DNA of 42,151 nucleotides from the NCBI GenBank assembly GCA_013115135.1, contig JABANP010000462.1, forward strand, positions 1 through 42,151. Direction: 5' to 3'. The translations under genes and the position numbers were made by a program. This document shows positions 10,279 to 22,344 of this stretch, piece after piece; within the stretch, counting starts at the first letter, position 1; every line of letters begins with the position of its first letter. The DNA is from Perkinsus olseni. Lineage: Eukaryota; Perkinsozoa; Perkinsida; Perkinsidae. The notes beneath the pieces were generated by a model that had not been told where the DNA came from, did not search any database, and saw nothing but the letters and a program-made list of their open reading frames with translations.

Positions 10279-13274
10279 AAACGGTCGATCCTCGTCGGTT
10301 TTCTAGCAGACTGTTAGTCATTTTAGTCACTGTTAGTTTCTTCTTTCTCCGAGGAAGATGTTGATGCAGATGACCAAGTAAAAGAGTTTAGAAGGATCCA
10401 TCACATATTAACGCGGGACTTGTCGAGTGCTTCAAGCGATGCTTCAACTCTTGCATAACAATGTTATGGAAGGCGTCATCAAATGGAGATTGACGATCCC
10501 GACAAAATTCATGGTTTGGACTCTTAAAACCATTTGCGCTGGCAGCTCCCTTCGGCCATCAATGTTATTAACCTTGACAGCATGATTTATAAGAAAGAGG
10601 GCATTTCAAGTTGGAAGTTTCCAACATCTTTCACTCATGAACGCGAACTGCTGAGAAGTGCATAAAACATCGTCGTAAAAACGACAGCAAGGTTGAGCAT
10701 ATTCCTAGCATGTGTCGCCCTACATCAGTACGTCTAACACGTAACGTGTTTACATCGGTACGTATGTACGTCTGTACGTATAAATTATGACGAGCTTCAA
10801 AATCAGTCTGAGACGGCCTCGCGGAGCTGGGTTAGAAAAAAAGTTCTAGACGAAATGATCGAATTGTAGCCACTAATCATTAGTATCGTTGGTTCATAAT
10901 CGCAGCGTCTAACCGGTCTAGGTTCCAATCTTCTCAAATACATATAGCTGTTGTGCGTTGCGAGCTACAACTACAACTCGTACAACTTGTAACGGCATTG
11001 TCGTGTACTGGCCTAGTACTACTGGTTATTCGCGCGCGTCACCACCGATATAGGGTGCTTCGTTTGAACCTCGGACATTCTATTCGGCGAGTTTTATACT
11101 CGTCGATTAAGATATATAGACTACGAAGATATATCTGACTATGAAGATATATAGGATTTCTTCATATAGGAAATCCGTCTTCCTATATGATTAGATATTA
11201 TCTAATAGATAAGAGCACATAGATCGCTGGATGAAATGTACCGGGTGCATTGCACCCGCCGGGTACTACTCGGTACACTGCACCGCTAAGGTACATGCAG
11301 AGTACATAATGCAGTGACGTTTCATACTTGCAGATGTGAGAAGCGAGCATTTCATATACGTAATACGTAACTATTACGACACGAAAGTTTCGTGTCACAC
11401 CATGCGGCGGGCATCGCGGTCGAAATCACGGTTAGAAGGGTATCATGCATGCTAAGCCGAATCCTGCAAAGCTACTCGGCTGGGATCTTGGCACTCAGCT
11501 CCGTCGCTCACGAGTCGGCCGCTCACTGGAACCGACAGTTGTTCGAGAAGGTCGACAGTGTCGACTCGACACCTGAACATGTCCGATCACTGATATACCG
11601 GAATGGAGCGAAATTCAAGTGACCATGGGACCCTCGCTCTCAGGCACAGTCTCGTCGCGCGCCTTCATAAAGAAGCTCACCCCGAGTCAGCAGAATTCCG
11701 GCTTGGAAACCAAAAGTTGGACTATGGCATTGTCACTATGCAGCAAATTTTCTTCGAGGGAAACTGCCGAGCCACCTGATACAGGGAAGCGAGGAGGCCT
11801 TGACACTGTCAAAGCCAAGGTCAAGTTGACAGGAGGAAGTTCCTCCGAGGAACCTCGACAAAACATGGTACGCCCCTTAGCAGCTCTATCGCTGTTCTGA
11901 CGACGCAAGACGAGAGATCGCCTCCAGAGGTCTATGAACCTCATAGTCAGAGGACTATGTCATAGGACTAGTCACTATGACTAGCCCTCGGGCTCAACGA
12001 CAATATTCAATCCTCCGAGTCATTAGGCGATTGGTCGATCAGCTACACTCTTCAGAGAGCTTAATCCCAGATATCATCGGATGGATGCAGCGGACCAGAG
12101 CACATTTGGGTCGCGTTCGAGCTCTGACACCGCATCGAAGCACATAGAAGTGTCGGGTCTCCTGGGCCACTACATGCAACGGCCAATCAAAAGATTGTGG
12201 AGACTAGCATGACGTGCTGCATCAACCTGGTTGACTCAACCACAGTCCACAGAGAGCCGGAAGGTTACGAAGAGAGCTGATGCTAATGCGATCAGTGGAT
12301 CTGGGCTATCTATTCAGTCGCGGTCGGACCTAGAAGTTCGGTTTCGGGCTGGGATTCGAGACAACTCGTTCGTTACTTTCTCCGCGCGACCAGAGTGACT
12401 TCGAAAATGGGGGGCTCGCTGAAGCGTTTTCCGGAGAGAACCCATGGGGACTCATAGCTCTCTTGGAGAACCTCTCTAACCCTGGGCAAGAAGCCAGTCC
12501 AAGGAGTTGCCACTGCGAGAATCTCATAAACGGTTATCTCATGGTGACCTGGTCATCGTGACCGCAGAGTTTACTCGTGCTCGACGATGGATGGTTCTGA
12601 AGAACGGAGCGATACCCCAAGCTTCAAAGTTTCAGAAGGCTCCTCGGTTTTAACCTGAAAGCGGCTGCTGCGTCAGTCGTTGGGGCTCGGCCCTCCTGCA
12701 CGACAGCCTCCCTGAGGCAGGAACGCTACTCGAGTGGTGACGCAACTCAACGTTTCTGCAGTTTACTAGCGCATTGGCACGTCCGGCGGGCGTCGCCCGC
12801 AAGGCTCGCGGCGAGAGCGGAAACCGTGTGAAAGGAAAAATTTCTTAGGTATTTAGTGGTGTGAACGGTGCGGAGTACATTTCCGAGCTACAAAAAGGTA
12901 GCCCGGAAATGCGGCGAACGCCGCTGTCCAGAGAGACCTCTTCCACGATCGGCGATTACTGTAAACCCCCGTTCAAGATGACTCTTACACGACCTATAGA
13001 CTCAAAACCCAACATCGCAACAAACGTGAAAGGAGACAGTTGAATTGTCGGAATTGTCACAATTCCATGAGTCCGACCATCAGGTCGATACTTCGCAGCT
13101 TGATTCCCAATATCGATGGCACACTCCAGGCTTCTCTATATCACAAACATTGCAGCCCTAGGACACGCCATCGTAAATGACCCCCGAGCTATGCCACGCA
13201 ACAAGTACAGAGAAATGAGGTAAATTTTAAAATTAGCGATAATTAGAAATTGTACTGTAGCTGCCTTCCCCTTC
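10279..13274. other. Gene-poor stretch rich in short palindromes
   Basis: No family could be recognised in any frame. The interval holds many short perfect or near-perfect hairpins, for example 11242-11258, 11378-11396, 11551-11565, 11942-11959 and 11968-11984, and repeated GATATAT blocks near 11111-11153. A degenerate tRNA-like string with GGTTCATAATC and the B-box-like GGTTCCAATC lies at about 10888-10931. The plus-strand frame 11392-11622 (76 codons) and the minus-strand frame 12330-12527 look like chance. Confidence 0.5.
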
Positions 13275-16200
13275 TCAGCCGTCATAAGTTACAATGACTT
13301 GCCGTATTGGACTCCTGCATACCGGACACATGCTCAGCTGCTCAGTGCAACCATGACAGACAACACGATGTGCACAGTCCAAGAGCACTGTGTCGATAGC
13401 TCTATCGAAACATATCTGATCGAAGGGATACTTCGTGTCTCCATACACCTCATCAAAGCTAAATTGGGGAGTATGTGGATCGACTATTTCGTGATCGAAA
13501 GACGAATGTTATTCTACGCGGAACCGACAAGCCAAATGCTAATATCTCATTGAGAGAATTCGACTTGACATTCCGGAGACCAGCAGCTAATTACCGAATG
13601 AAACTCACAGCGCAAATAATGCTAGAATTGCCTCACCAACCAAACCTTCCCAAAAATCCCAATGAGATTGCGATGACATTTAGCCCACCTTGCACAAATT
13701 CTGTTCCTCCAAATTAGCCAATCTCGTTTCCAACTCCGATATGCGAGCTCTCATCCTCAGTTGCTCATCCGTATCCTTGCCGGCAACGCTCGTGTCCACG
13801 GCAGGCATTGCTGTGCCTTGTTCAGGCTGTTGGTCCGGATTGCTAGTCCAACCATTGTCATGACCGTCATCATCAGTGAGCTCACGAAGAGGTGCTCTCG
13901 ACGAGCCCCGTCCCATAGTGAGCCGCTTCCGCCGCCCTTTCTCGGCTCGGCTCACCTCCTCAATCAATGGAATACCTGATTACCGCGACCACTGTACACC
14001 CTTTGAAGGTACAAAATCCGCACTGTCGCAGATAAACCCAGTCTCGCCTCTCAGGCTTTTGACGTGCAATTTTGCGCTCCGAACGCCAAGCCGCAGCCAT
14101 TCGTGCCACAGGCGTCGAGACTAGCTATGCTCGCATCAATAATCAGAGGAAAGCTACTTGTTGCGTGAAGTCTCCACGGTGAAGATATATTTCACTCAAA
14201 ACATAAGTATGAGCAAAAAAGCCTCCGCGCTCAGCAGGCAAACCCGGAGCCACTTACACCAGATATCGTTCCTTCTGACTCCATCAAAGCCACCTATGAT
14301 GTACATGAATCCGTTGTACATGACAGCCTGATGGAACGTGCGGGCCGATGGGGACGGGTCTCCCCACGTCTTTACTCTGGACCAGACTCCTGCGAAAAGA
14401 TATCTCCGGAAGAATTGGGAGCCGGAGAAATACCACATGCGATCGAGAGCGGAAGGGAGTCCACTGAGCAACTCTTGGAGATTCCGCACACTCGACGAAA
14501 TGAGAGGTTAGCTAGCCTCTCATTGGGAAAGAATTGCGGAGAAAAATCTCATTCCTGAGATACACCGTGTATTACTTGTCTCGAAGTTGAATTCACAAAG
14601 ATCTGAGAAACGCTCTTGCTTTTTGTCGACTCCACCAAAAATGAACATACAGCAGCCGTAAACAACTGAAAGCGATGAACAACCCGTGTCGAAAAATCGA
14701 AAGGTTTTCATCCCGAGCCGCTACCTGCACTGTGTCTGTATCTACTACTAACAATCTCGCCACGCCCCGGCACGGACAGCCAATTCTGAGATTCTGTCGA
14801 ATATTCACACCTAAGATTGCATACCGTCTTGTTCGTTGACAACAGCTGCTGCGGCAGCTCAGGAATATTACAAGTCATCGAGAGTATCGTGTCCGTTCCA
14901 TCCACCAAACACATACATCGACCTGCACAGAATCCACAAATCGAAGGCTGTTGGCTATTATCGGGTAGCCTACGTGTTATACATAACCGCTGTATGCCCG
15001 AACCGCCCCAGTGGCTCGTTGCCCGGACTAACGGCCGTCCAAGATTCATCTTCGGTGTTGAAACTGAAGTCACGCTGTACCGAAGATTCAATCTATGTGG
15101 CTGAGTCGGTGTCCAACGGAAGAGCGACGGAAGAATCCCTCGCGACAGTTCACAACACTGAGTCCTAGCTGGAAGAGGTCCCGAGTTCGATCCCTAGTCC
15201 ATGCATATTACATGTGTAGATCCTGGTATCTTGATCGCCCATCAAATCCGCCAAACACATATATGTTAGACCTAAAAACAAGAGGCTGATGGCCCTCGCC
15301 AAATTTTCTCCCCGCTGCTCCCGCAAGCCAGGCGGGGTACCGTAATAAGGATCGTCACAGACCGCGCACTGGCTCTCCCAGAATGTCATCGAAGAGCCGC
15401 AAAAGAAGATGAAGCAACACCCTGAGCCGTTCCATACTACCTCAATATGCAGCAGGTATGATCCGTCCGCGGCGATGGCGGATAACCCCGTCTAGGTTTC
15501 ACGAGTGTCCACTGAAGAAGAGTAACAATACCATCAACCAGACAGCAGTTCAGACCCGGCACGAATGTTCAATCACAAGGATACCGAATGGGATGGAAAA
15601 CCTAGCGGAGCGGAGTCTGACCACGTAAATCAGATGAAACTGTTCCGACACGGCTGAACTTCTATCCAGTATACCGATGCCCGACGTGATTCAATACACC
15701 TTTCAAGAACCGCGTTCGGACTCACTGCAGTGAGCTATGATCTGCAGTGCTTAGAAAGATGGTACCACACTTTCACGAATTCGCGATCGAAGAACCAGTG
15801 TGCGCGTCACTAGATGATTGTTGCAGTCAATTATGCTCGCTTCCCATCATTACAGTCCCCTTCGCTAAGTTAAGCTTCCACATATCATTGAAATACTCTC
15901 CTTCCTTCTTCGTGTATCCACCAAACAAATACAAGAAGTCCTTGTAAACCACAGCCTTACTACCGCTCCTCGCTGCAGGCTGAGGGCTTGACGTGGGCAC
16001 CTTGCACCACATCTGTGTCGAGAAGTCGAACCTGAAAAAAATTGTACTCTCAGGCTCCGAAAGAATTCTAAGTGAGCTTCATACTTATAGACGTCGTTTT
16101 GCCGAGCATGTTCATCTGTGCCGCCAAAAACGAACAAGTGCTTCCCCCACACCACCGCCGCATGTCCTGTTCTCCCGCTCAGATCGTTCCCCGTAGCATT

Positions 16201-18398
16201 CTTCGTCTCAACCCTCTGCCACTTGCATAGGTCCTCAGGCATCACCACCGGCGGAGGCTCACAACTCGAAGACATATCGCAACAGGTGCAAGATTCCTGC
16301 TGGCAATGGGAAGGCACCATATCGCGGGAAGGAGCCGCGGACTCGCATCGATTCAGCGCAGCAGCCCTCTGTCTTAGACCCTCTTCCATCGCGACTCGAT
16401 ACATATCGTTTTGCCGGCGGCCATCGAACCCCCCTATGAGGTAGAGCGTGCCTGACAAACGAGAAGGTGGAACGATGGTACAGTCTATAACGAAGGAAAT
16501 GCCACACATGAAAAAGAGGCCACTATGCCACATGCAAGAATGAGGCCACTATGGCACATGCAAAAATGAGGCCACTATGACACATGCGTAGTGGCCTCAT
16601 TTTCGCAAGTTGCGTTCTCTTCGTTCTAAACTGTAACACCAACTAACTGATGAAATGAAAAGATGGTGAGAAACGGGGCACGGAGGAGGCGAGAAGATAC
16701 AAGCCACACTAAGATAAGTTCCGAGGGATGAACCGTGAGAAGGCACGTCAAATTACGGCAACTATGATAGGGAATGCTCCATGAAAAGCAGGCGGAGCGA
16801 AGCATAAGTTACTACCATGCCAAACTCTGCATTTGTGGAACGTCCGTCCAGTAGGAATCTCTCCTGTGACGTCAAGCTTGGACCACACCCCGGTGTTCAG
16901 ATTCAGTTCCGCCAGCTCATTGAAACGATGCTGCTCCTTATCTACTCCACCAAATACGATCATGCTGTCATCAATAACCACGCATCCATGTCGGTATCGT
17001 GGACGGGGGACAACGCCACGCTGGGCTACAGGGTACCTTATACACAAAGATACTCCTCAACATATCTTGGCGTATCTTCACGCACAGCGAAGGATCGATG
17101 AGATGCTGTAATAGATTCAACAATGAACTTGGAGTCAGTGCGATGTAATATTTTGAACGCGCAAATTCTGATTTACGGGAGCGCGCGCGAAAATTAGTCA
17201 GGTTTTTTTACTAACTGAATCTCCGTAGGTGATTACCCTACGCACGCATGACCAGCTAGTCAGGCGTACCGGACAATACATGAAATATTTTACGTGCTAT
17301 AATTTCGCGAATGTGTCTACAAGGAAGCGGATGGAGTTCGAGGAAGGTCTCCGGAAGACGCAGCTCCGACCTTCAGACTCTATTCTGACTCTGGGCCCCC
17401 ACTACCATCTCCCAGAAGGGAAGTTGAACTCCCACAGCTCGTTGAGCGTATCATGTCCATCCCAGCCGCCAAAGACGTACATACAGGACCCATGAACAAC
17501 CGCCGAATGACCGAATCTTGGACTAGGGCACTCCTGCCCGGTTGCTGCCCGAGTGGCCGGTCCATCCACCAGCTCCCATCTCGCCATCGGAGACCCCTCT
17601 CGGAACGCCCCATGCGCTGGCAACTCCATCGTGCTCACATCATTGTAGCGATTTCTTCCGTCAAAACCGCCAAACGTGTAAACACTACCCTCATACAGAA
17701 CCATCGAGTGGTCTGTCCTCCGCGAAGGAACATCACCGGCGGCGGTCAGCATAGTCCACGTATGATAAAGGGGGTTGAACGCCCAAGTGTCGTTGAAGTA
17801 GTCGCCGTCCTTCTTAGTGTAGCCACCAAAAATATAAACTATTCCTTCGTACACGACAGATCGGGCGCCCGATCTGGCCGGAGGTTCGCTAACGTGTCCA
17901 CCGTGGCATCGCTGGACCTGAGAAGACGCACCACTTAGCTGCGAAATCCAAGATCCAGTCAGCAGATTCGATGCTTCTCTACGTTACACGACCGACGGCA
18001 CAGGAGTCGGTCGAAACAAGATATAATTCGCGTGATGGTCGAAGTGCTGATAACTTATAGACAACTTGAACCACCCCGAGAGTTTCCAACTATTGGGGAT
18101 TTTTATGGAGCGCATCATTGCAGTACCCGTTGTTGCCTACCATAACACGCTCCCACTCCTGTCTTGTGCATGAGTAACAGTACACGTCACACTTTCTGCT
18201 TTCTCCATCCGTACCACCGAAGAGGTATATACGATCGCCAACACTCGCGCAGCAATGCCCTGTACGAGGCGTGAATACTTCACCGGTGGTCCGAACCTTC
18301 TCCCATTTAAAGGTGACCGGGGACGGCCTGGACGGCGATGGACTGCAGCTCATTGCCCTTGACGTGTCCGCCCGAGCTGATAGACTCATCCGCGACAT
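13275..18398 (-). CDS. Twelve-kelch, coiled-coil, RING-finger protein (putative E3 ubiquitin ligase)
   Basis: Fourteen minus-strand exons join without a phase conflict: 18398-18141, 17917-17406, 17036-16816, 16451-16085, 16031-15854, 15511-15441, 15271-15212, 15063-14974, 14922-14872, 14810-14725, 14665-14576, 14389-14258, 13975-13689 and 13415-13275 (TGA); 847 residues. Twelve kelch repeats each carry the GG core. Repeats 1-6 (GGTDGE, GGYTKKDG, GGFDGRNR, GGWDGHDTL, GGVDKEQ, GGFDGRRQ) recur in the same order as 7-12 (GGTDEHA, GGYTKKEG, GGFDGRSR, GGWNGHDTL, GGVDKKQ, GGFDGVRR), so two six-bladed propellers are likely. A low-complexity linker, partly Cys-rich, lies between them. After repeat 12 come a basic stretch, a coiled coil (ISELETRLANLEEQN) and a RING: CKIC, DCAH, CHGC, CPVC. 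RING fingers bind E2 enzymes and kelch propellers often bind substrates, so ubiquitin ligation is the likely role; the target is unknown. ATG 18398 lies 26 nt after a TTTTTTTGACAG acceptor. Confidence 0.88.
15177..15200 (+). repeat. tRNA B-box-like relic in a kelch-RING intron
   Basis: GGTCCCGAGTTCGATCCCTA resembles a tRNA T-arm (B box GTTCGATCC). It lies in the intron between the kelch exons 15271-15212 and 15063-14974. No complete tRNA can be folded around it by eye. Confidence 0.4.
16516..16607. repeat. 26-bp tandem repeat with inverted partial copy, in a kelch-RING intron
   Basis: Unit GAGGCCACTATGNCACATGC plus AARAAT occurs at 16516-16541, 16542-16567 and, cut short, at 16568-16587. It is followed by an inverted partial copy (GTAGTGGCCTCATTTTCGCA, 16588-16607). 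The same core recurs as inverted ends in a DNL-gene intron at 24888-25008. All of it lies inside the intron 16815-16452. Confidence 0.85.
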
Positions 18399-18436
18399 TT
18401 GTGACGACAACTGGCGTACGGGACCTGTCAAAAAAA
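18399..18436 (-). promoter_or_regulatory. Candidate trans-splice acceptor and 5' UTR of the kelch-RING gene
   Basis: On the minus strand a run TCTTTTTTTGACAG ends at 18425; only 26 bases separate it from the ATG at 18398. With no upstream coding exon found, a spliced-leader acceptor is the simplest reading. Confidence 0.45.
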
Positions 18437-18907
18437 GATATGCCCAACCACCGAAAGTGCTACTGAGGCGGAGTAAAGCTTGCAGACTTGTCGCCTTTCA
18501 TAGCGAGTGTCCACATATCAGTACCAAATTATTCGTTACACACAAGACCAACTATTGTGTAAGAGCATTGAAGACGACACACTCGAGAAGCAGTCACAAA
18601 AGGGGCTGGTCGGCCAGCGTTGTGGAATCAGGCCTCAGTCGTCGAGCTACTACTTCCATCGTTATTATCATCTCTGTTCCATGACGTAATAGACGACGGT
18701 GACGACTCCAGCCTTCTGAGGGGCCCGCCGTAATGAGAATTGGCTGTCGACCTCATGACGAAAGTAAGATGATCTTTACAAAATCCACAAACATGCAACA
18801 TTTTGGCAGCGGAGCGATGCACAGAACGCGCACGATACAGAATTTACTTCGCACGCATGTACGCGTATGAACCGAGGTGAGAACATCCCCTGCGCTGTGG
18901 TCCGGAG

Positions 18908-19231
18908 ATGATTGAAGTTCCTCCAGGCCCGCCCAAGGAAGAGCGTCTGACCGCAAGCACTAGTAAGTTGACGCTGCTGGTGAAGGCTCAACTCGAGGCG
19001 CTCCGGGCGAAAGAAGTCACGAAACGAATCGATCCAGCTGCGGTGGCCGAAATGAGAAGGCGTTGTTACATCTTCGATAGAACTGTAGATGACATGAAAC
19101 AAATTACGAGGAGAATACGTTACCCAGATGGCAAGCGAATGGTGAGAAGAACCGAATTTGATGATGACCATACCGACGCCCAAACGAGGGAGCTCCGAGG
19201 ACGACATCTGAGTCGGAACAAACTCATTTAG
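18908..19231 (+). CDS. Unrecognised 107-residue ORF
   Basis: An ATG-to-TAG frame beginning MIEVPPGPPKEERLT, with helical, charged segments (LTLLVKAQLEALRAKEV, DPAAVAEMRRRCYIFDRT, MKQITRRIRYPDGKRMV) and a hydrophilic C-terminus. ATG 18908 directly follows a GGAG that could act as an acceptor. Composition favours this frame over the longer minus-strand frame 18776-19249. The family is unknown. It is divergent from the kelch-RING gene, with about 500 bp between the two starts. It could be a complete small gene or a first exon. Confidence 0.38.
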   Translation: MIEVPPGPPKEERLTASTSKLTLLVKAQLEALRAKEVTKRIDPAAVAEMRRRCYIFDRTVDDMKQITRRIRYPDGKRMVRRTEFDDDHTDAQTRELRGRHLSRNKLI

Positions 19232-21274
19232 TAAGATTACAGTGGTCAAAGGCTTATGATCGCTTAGTGCTCTTGTACGGCCATCATGCGGTCAGTTACA
19301 AAACCAGCTGTATGCCGTTTGAGTTGGCCATGAGTCTCCCCGTTCTTGGACAGGTAACTCTTTCGTGGTTTCCGCCTCGACTCCTAGCGGCGGATGAGAA
19401 ATTCGCCCCCTACTGAAACGCTGTATTCTCTTAACTGGGTGTCCAGCAGTCTTACGCCTTTCTCTGTCGTCAATATCGAGCTATATGGTGAGCCTGCTCG
19501 GGTCTGTTGTGTTCGTTCGCAGACCCCACGGTGGAAGTGTCGAGCCGATCCTTCCCGCACGCATAGCCGAGAGCAGGGCGATCGAGTTGAAAAGCCTTCA
19601 ATGAAAAGTACGATGTCTTATTCTATCTTTTCTGTAACCCTGAGATACCCACATGCATCCTGTGGTCCTGCGGATGTCCTTGACGATATTCACTGATCAG
19701 ATCGTCCCACTTTCGCTATCGACTTATCCCTGTACGCACCCGAGGTCCGTGCAGTACTGGCAAGGTCACGGCACAGGCGAGATCGTAGGCATCATCGCGA
19801 TGTGCTGCGAAGATACCAGGAGTTGCAACGAAAACCGTCAGGAACGGCGGACACAAGTCGATTTAATGCCTTCCCGTGTGCTGCATTGTCATGATGTTGA
19901 GTATCTTCCTGTAGTGTTCAGTGGCGCTCAGGGAACCCTCTGCGGAACCCACCTCGCGCTATTAGAGAGCATTCTCAGTAGTAATAACTACCCTTTCTGG
20001 CACTGGAGGGGTTGAAACTACCGCATATGTGTATGTTACTCATTGCGCGCCGATCGTCTTGTGCATGCGTGCGTTGCTAATACTCTCGCCCCCCGAATAG
20101 ATCCAAGTAGAAGATTTTACACTCCTTGCGTTGATTGTGAGCAACAGCGGAGAAGCCACAGTATATTACCGTGCAAGGCGATTGAGAACACAGTACCCGA
20201 GTTTTGTCGTCTGAAATCCAATCTTTCATCTGCTGTCTTCTTATCATGCGCCACTTAGCTTCAGCGTAACCTCTTATCGAAGCTTGACATGATCAGCGAT
20301 GTAACCATTACAAGGTGCTCTTTGTGGAGTGGGGCCCTCTGGTGCGCCAATTATGTGCACTACAGTAACGACAAACCTCCATTGCTGCTCCGTACGCACC
20401 TTGTTCTCTGTGCGCGCTGTGCGTCCGTTCGTCTCGCCCAACACGAGCGTTCCTTGTCCTGTTTTTGAACATACTTTCACCCCAAACCCTCAACGAGATC
20501 AGTTTTCTCATACTTCGAGCCCCGTCTGAAATAACCACACTTTACTGAGTTGTAGTGCACACGGTGTACCGAGACAGTCTGGCGCACCTGAATGACGACA
20601 GCATGAGTCGCGCGTGAACATCCACGCGCAGTTGTTTATTTCCTGCACGGACTGCCGACTAGGACTGAGCTATGGGTGAGAGCAGGCCGTTACACTGAAA
20701 CGAGTTCCTTTCAATCCTTTCATCTCGAAGGCTATATCCCTTACACGAACGCTTCTAACACAGGACATCAGTCAGCATTCTCGGGCTTATGCGCGTGGTT
20801 TCATTGGAAGTTTCAATGAATGTTTCAATTTGAAACAAGTAGGGACTCTTCCCTTATCAAGAGGAGGTTGCTGTGAAGTAAGTCACTTGGACTTTGCCAA
20901 GATACTCGAGTCCGTGTCGCAGCTGCTGGAAAACATGTCTCGATGAACATAGGTGACGGGTAATTCCTGGTGGCGCACAACTAGCGCGAACTGTCTCTAT
21001 CCGAACCCTAATAAGTCTCGACCGTTATACCCGATGAAGGCGGAGCACTCGTCTGAAAGTCGCGACTCGGCGTTCCCTCTGCAAAAGTATCACCCGAGCC
21101 TTGTCTGGGAGGCACTAGTTAAAGCGGCTCACGAAGGGAGAGGAAGAGAAGGCATCCGTGACACTGATTGGTGGCGCCTCCTGTGTCGCGCTTTCGCGTT
21201 TAGCATCACGTCACGCTGTTCGCGTCACTCTCCCTTCAAGATCGTCTTGGCATTTACTCTGTTTCGCCCTACAG
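19232..21274. other. Spacer without recognised gene
   Basis: A short + frame near 19230-19340 vaguely recalls the C-terminal end of a retrotransposon integrase (it includes MPFELAMSLPV), too weak to call. The 18-base string CGAGGTCCGTGCAGTACT occurs near 19740-19757 and again near 32094-32111. Other frames look like chance. Confidence 0.4.
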
Positions 21275-21299
21275 TTTAGTGAAATCTTTCCTCCCTTCA
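21265..21299 (+). promoter_or_regulatory. Candidate trans-splice acceptor and 5' UTR of the GH18-like gene
   Basis: The pyrimidine-rich CTCTGTTTCGCCCTACAG ends at 21274, only 25 bases before the ATG at 21300. Confidence 0.45.
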
Positions 21300-22344
21300 A
21301 TGCTGGCCGGGTTCTCCTTTATTTCCCTCCTGCTATTGGATTCTTTCTCTCTGGTTTCGGCCGATCGTCAGCACACTGTGAGTGCCTTGATCCTGAGACC
21401 AAGTGAGTTCACCATGCACGACTACGAAGCTATGCTTGAGGCCGGAGCCAGCAGGCTCATTTTGGGGTCCAGCATCGCCCGCGCGTCGGGGACCGTCCCG
21501 GTCCCTGGTGACATTAACGTGACTTTCATGTCCGAGATCCATGACCTTACTCAGAAGTACAAAGCTGAAGTATATCTGAGCGTCTCTCCGCTCTTCAGTA
21601 AGGGAGAGAACACCTCCGGATTCGAGCAAGGCTTTGCCGACTCGATCCGCGAGCACTTCAAGAAGTTTTATTTGGATGGTGTCTTGGTCGACTCTTACGC
21701 CATGCCGGATTACGTCGAGGCTGTTCAGACCATGGGTGATATCGTACGCGCGTCTTATACGTGGAGTGAGAACCGTGCCGTGGCTGCCCTGCAGTAAGTC
21801 CAGTCGCGGCCCCTTCTCGATGGTGCGCCGCTCATCGTCGCCCTCCAGGTTCAGCAGTGACGAAGACTCATGGTCATTCGTAGAGCAGGTTGACCCCTCT
21901 CCTCACTTCCACTACGCCATCTGTTCCCTCGACAATGATTCCATCTCGCCCGAGATCTACAAGAGCCTTGCTTGGGCTGACCAGGCCCTACAGAACTGGG
22001 ACAACATCACCCGCTCCCCATCGAGTCTTGAATTCCAGGTAGGCAAAGGCATACTCGATAGTCGTTCAGATTCTTCTGTTGTCTGTCAGATCATTCCCGA
22101 GGGCCACAAGACTACTGGCGAGGCTTTGTCTTATCGCGAGTTGGTTCATATGGGAGCTCCCACTGAGGGCTCTGGCGAGTTCGATGGCTACTACTACGAT
22201 TCGCAGACGCAGATCCGCGAGAAGGCCCGTCTGGTGACCTCTGTGAATATGCAAGGCATCACCTTTGTTGGTCTGGGCGGTGATCTGCCCATCAGCGATG
22301 GCAGATCTTTGTTACGTACGGCCATCCGCGCGTTCCACGCATGA
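21300..22344 (+). CDS. Secreted GH18-like protein, probably catalytically inactive
   Basis: Three exons, 21300-21793, 21849-22038 and 22090-22344 (TGA), with introns of 55 and 51 bp, give 312 residues. The ATG is followed by a clear signal peptide (MLAGFSFISLLLLDSFSLVSA, then the mature start DRQ). The body resembles a glycosyl hydrolase family 18 barrel: AEVYLSVSPLF, FADSIREHFKKFYLDGVLVDSY at about residues 110-130, and a C-terminal GITFVGLGGDLPISDGRSLLRTA. In active chitinases the fourth strand carries DxxDxE; here it reads DGVLVDSY, so the central Asp and the acid/base Glu are not present. It may be a carbohydrate-binding chi-lectin or use another chemistry. Assignment rests on the barrel pattern rather than a full alignment, so the family is likely but not certain. 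Confidence 0.62.

Noticed and set aside
15865..16533. 222-codon minus-strand frame in the kelch region
   Set aside because: It covers one kelch exon but runs out of frame across the 53-bp intron; the spliced model is better.
16516..16607. CRISPR array
   Set aside because: The units are contiguous without unique spacers, only 26 bp long, and lie in a eukaryotic intron.
19230..19340. Possible retrotransposon integrase tail (QWSKAYDRLVLLYG, KTSCMPFELAMSLP)
   Set aside because: The resemblance to the integrase C-terminal SPFEL-type motif is weak, there is no upstream DDE core or reverse transcriptase, and no LTRs are visible.
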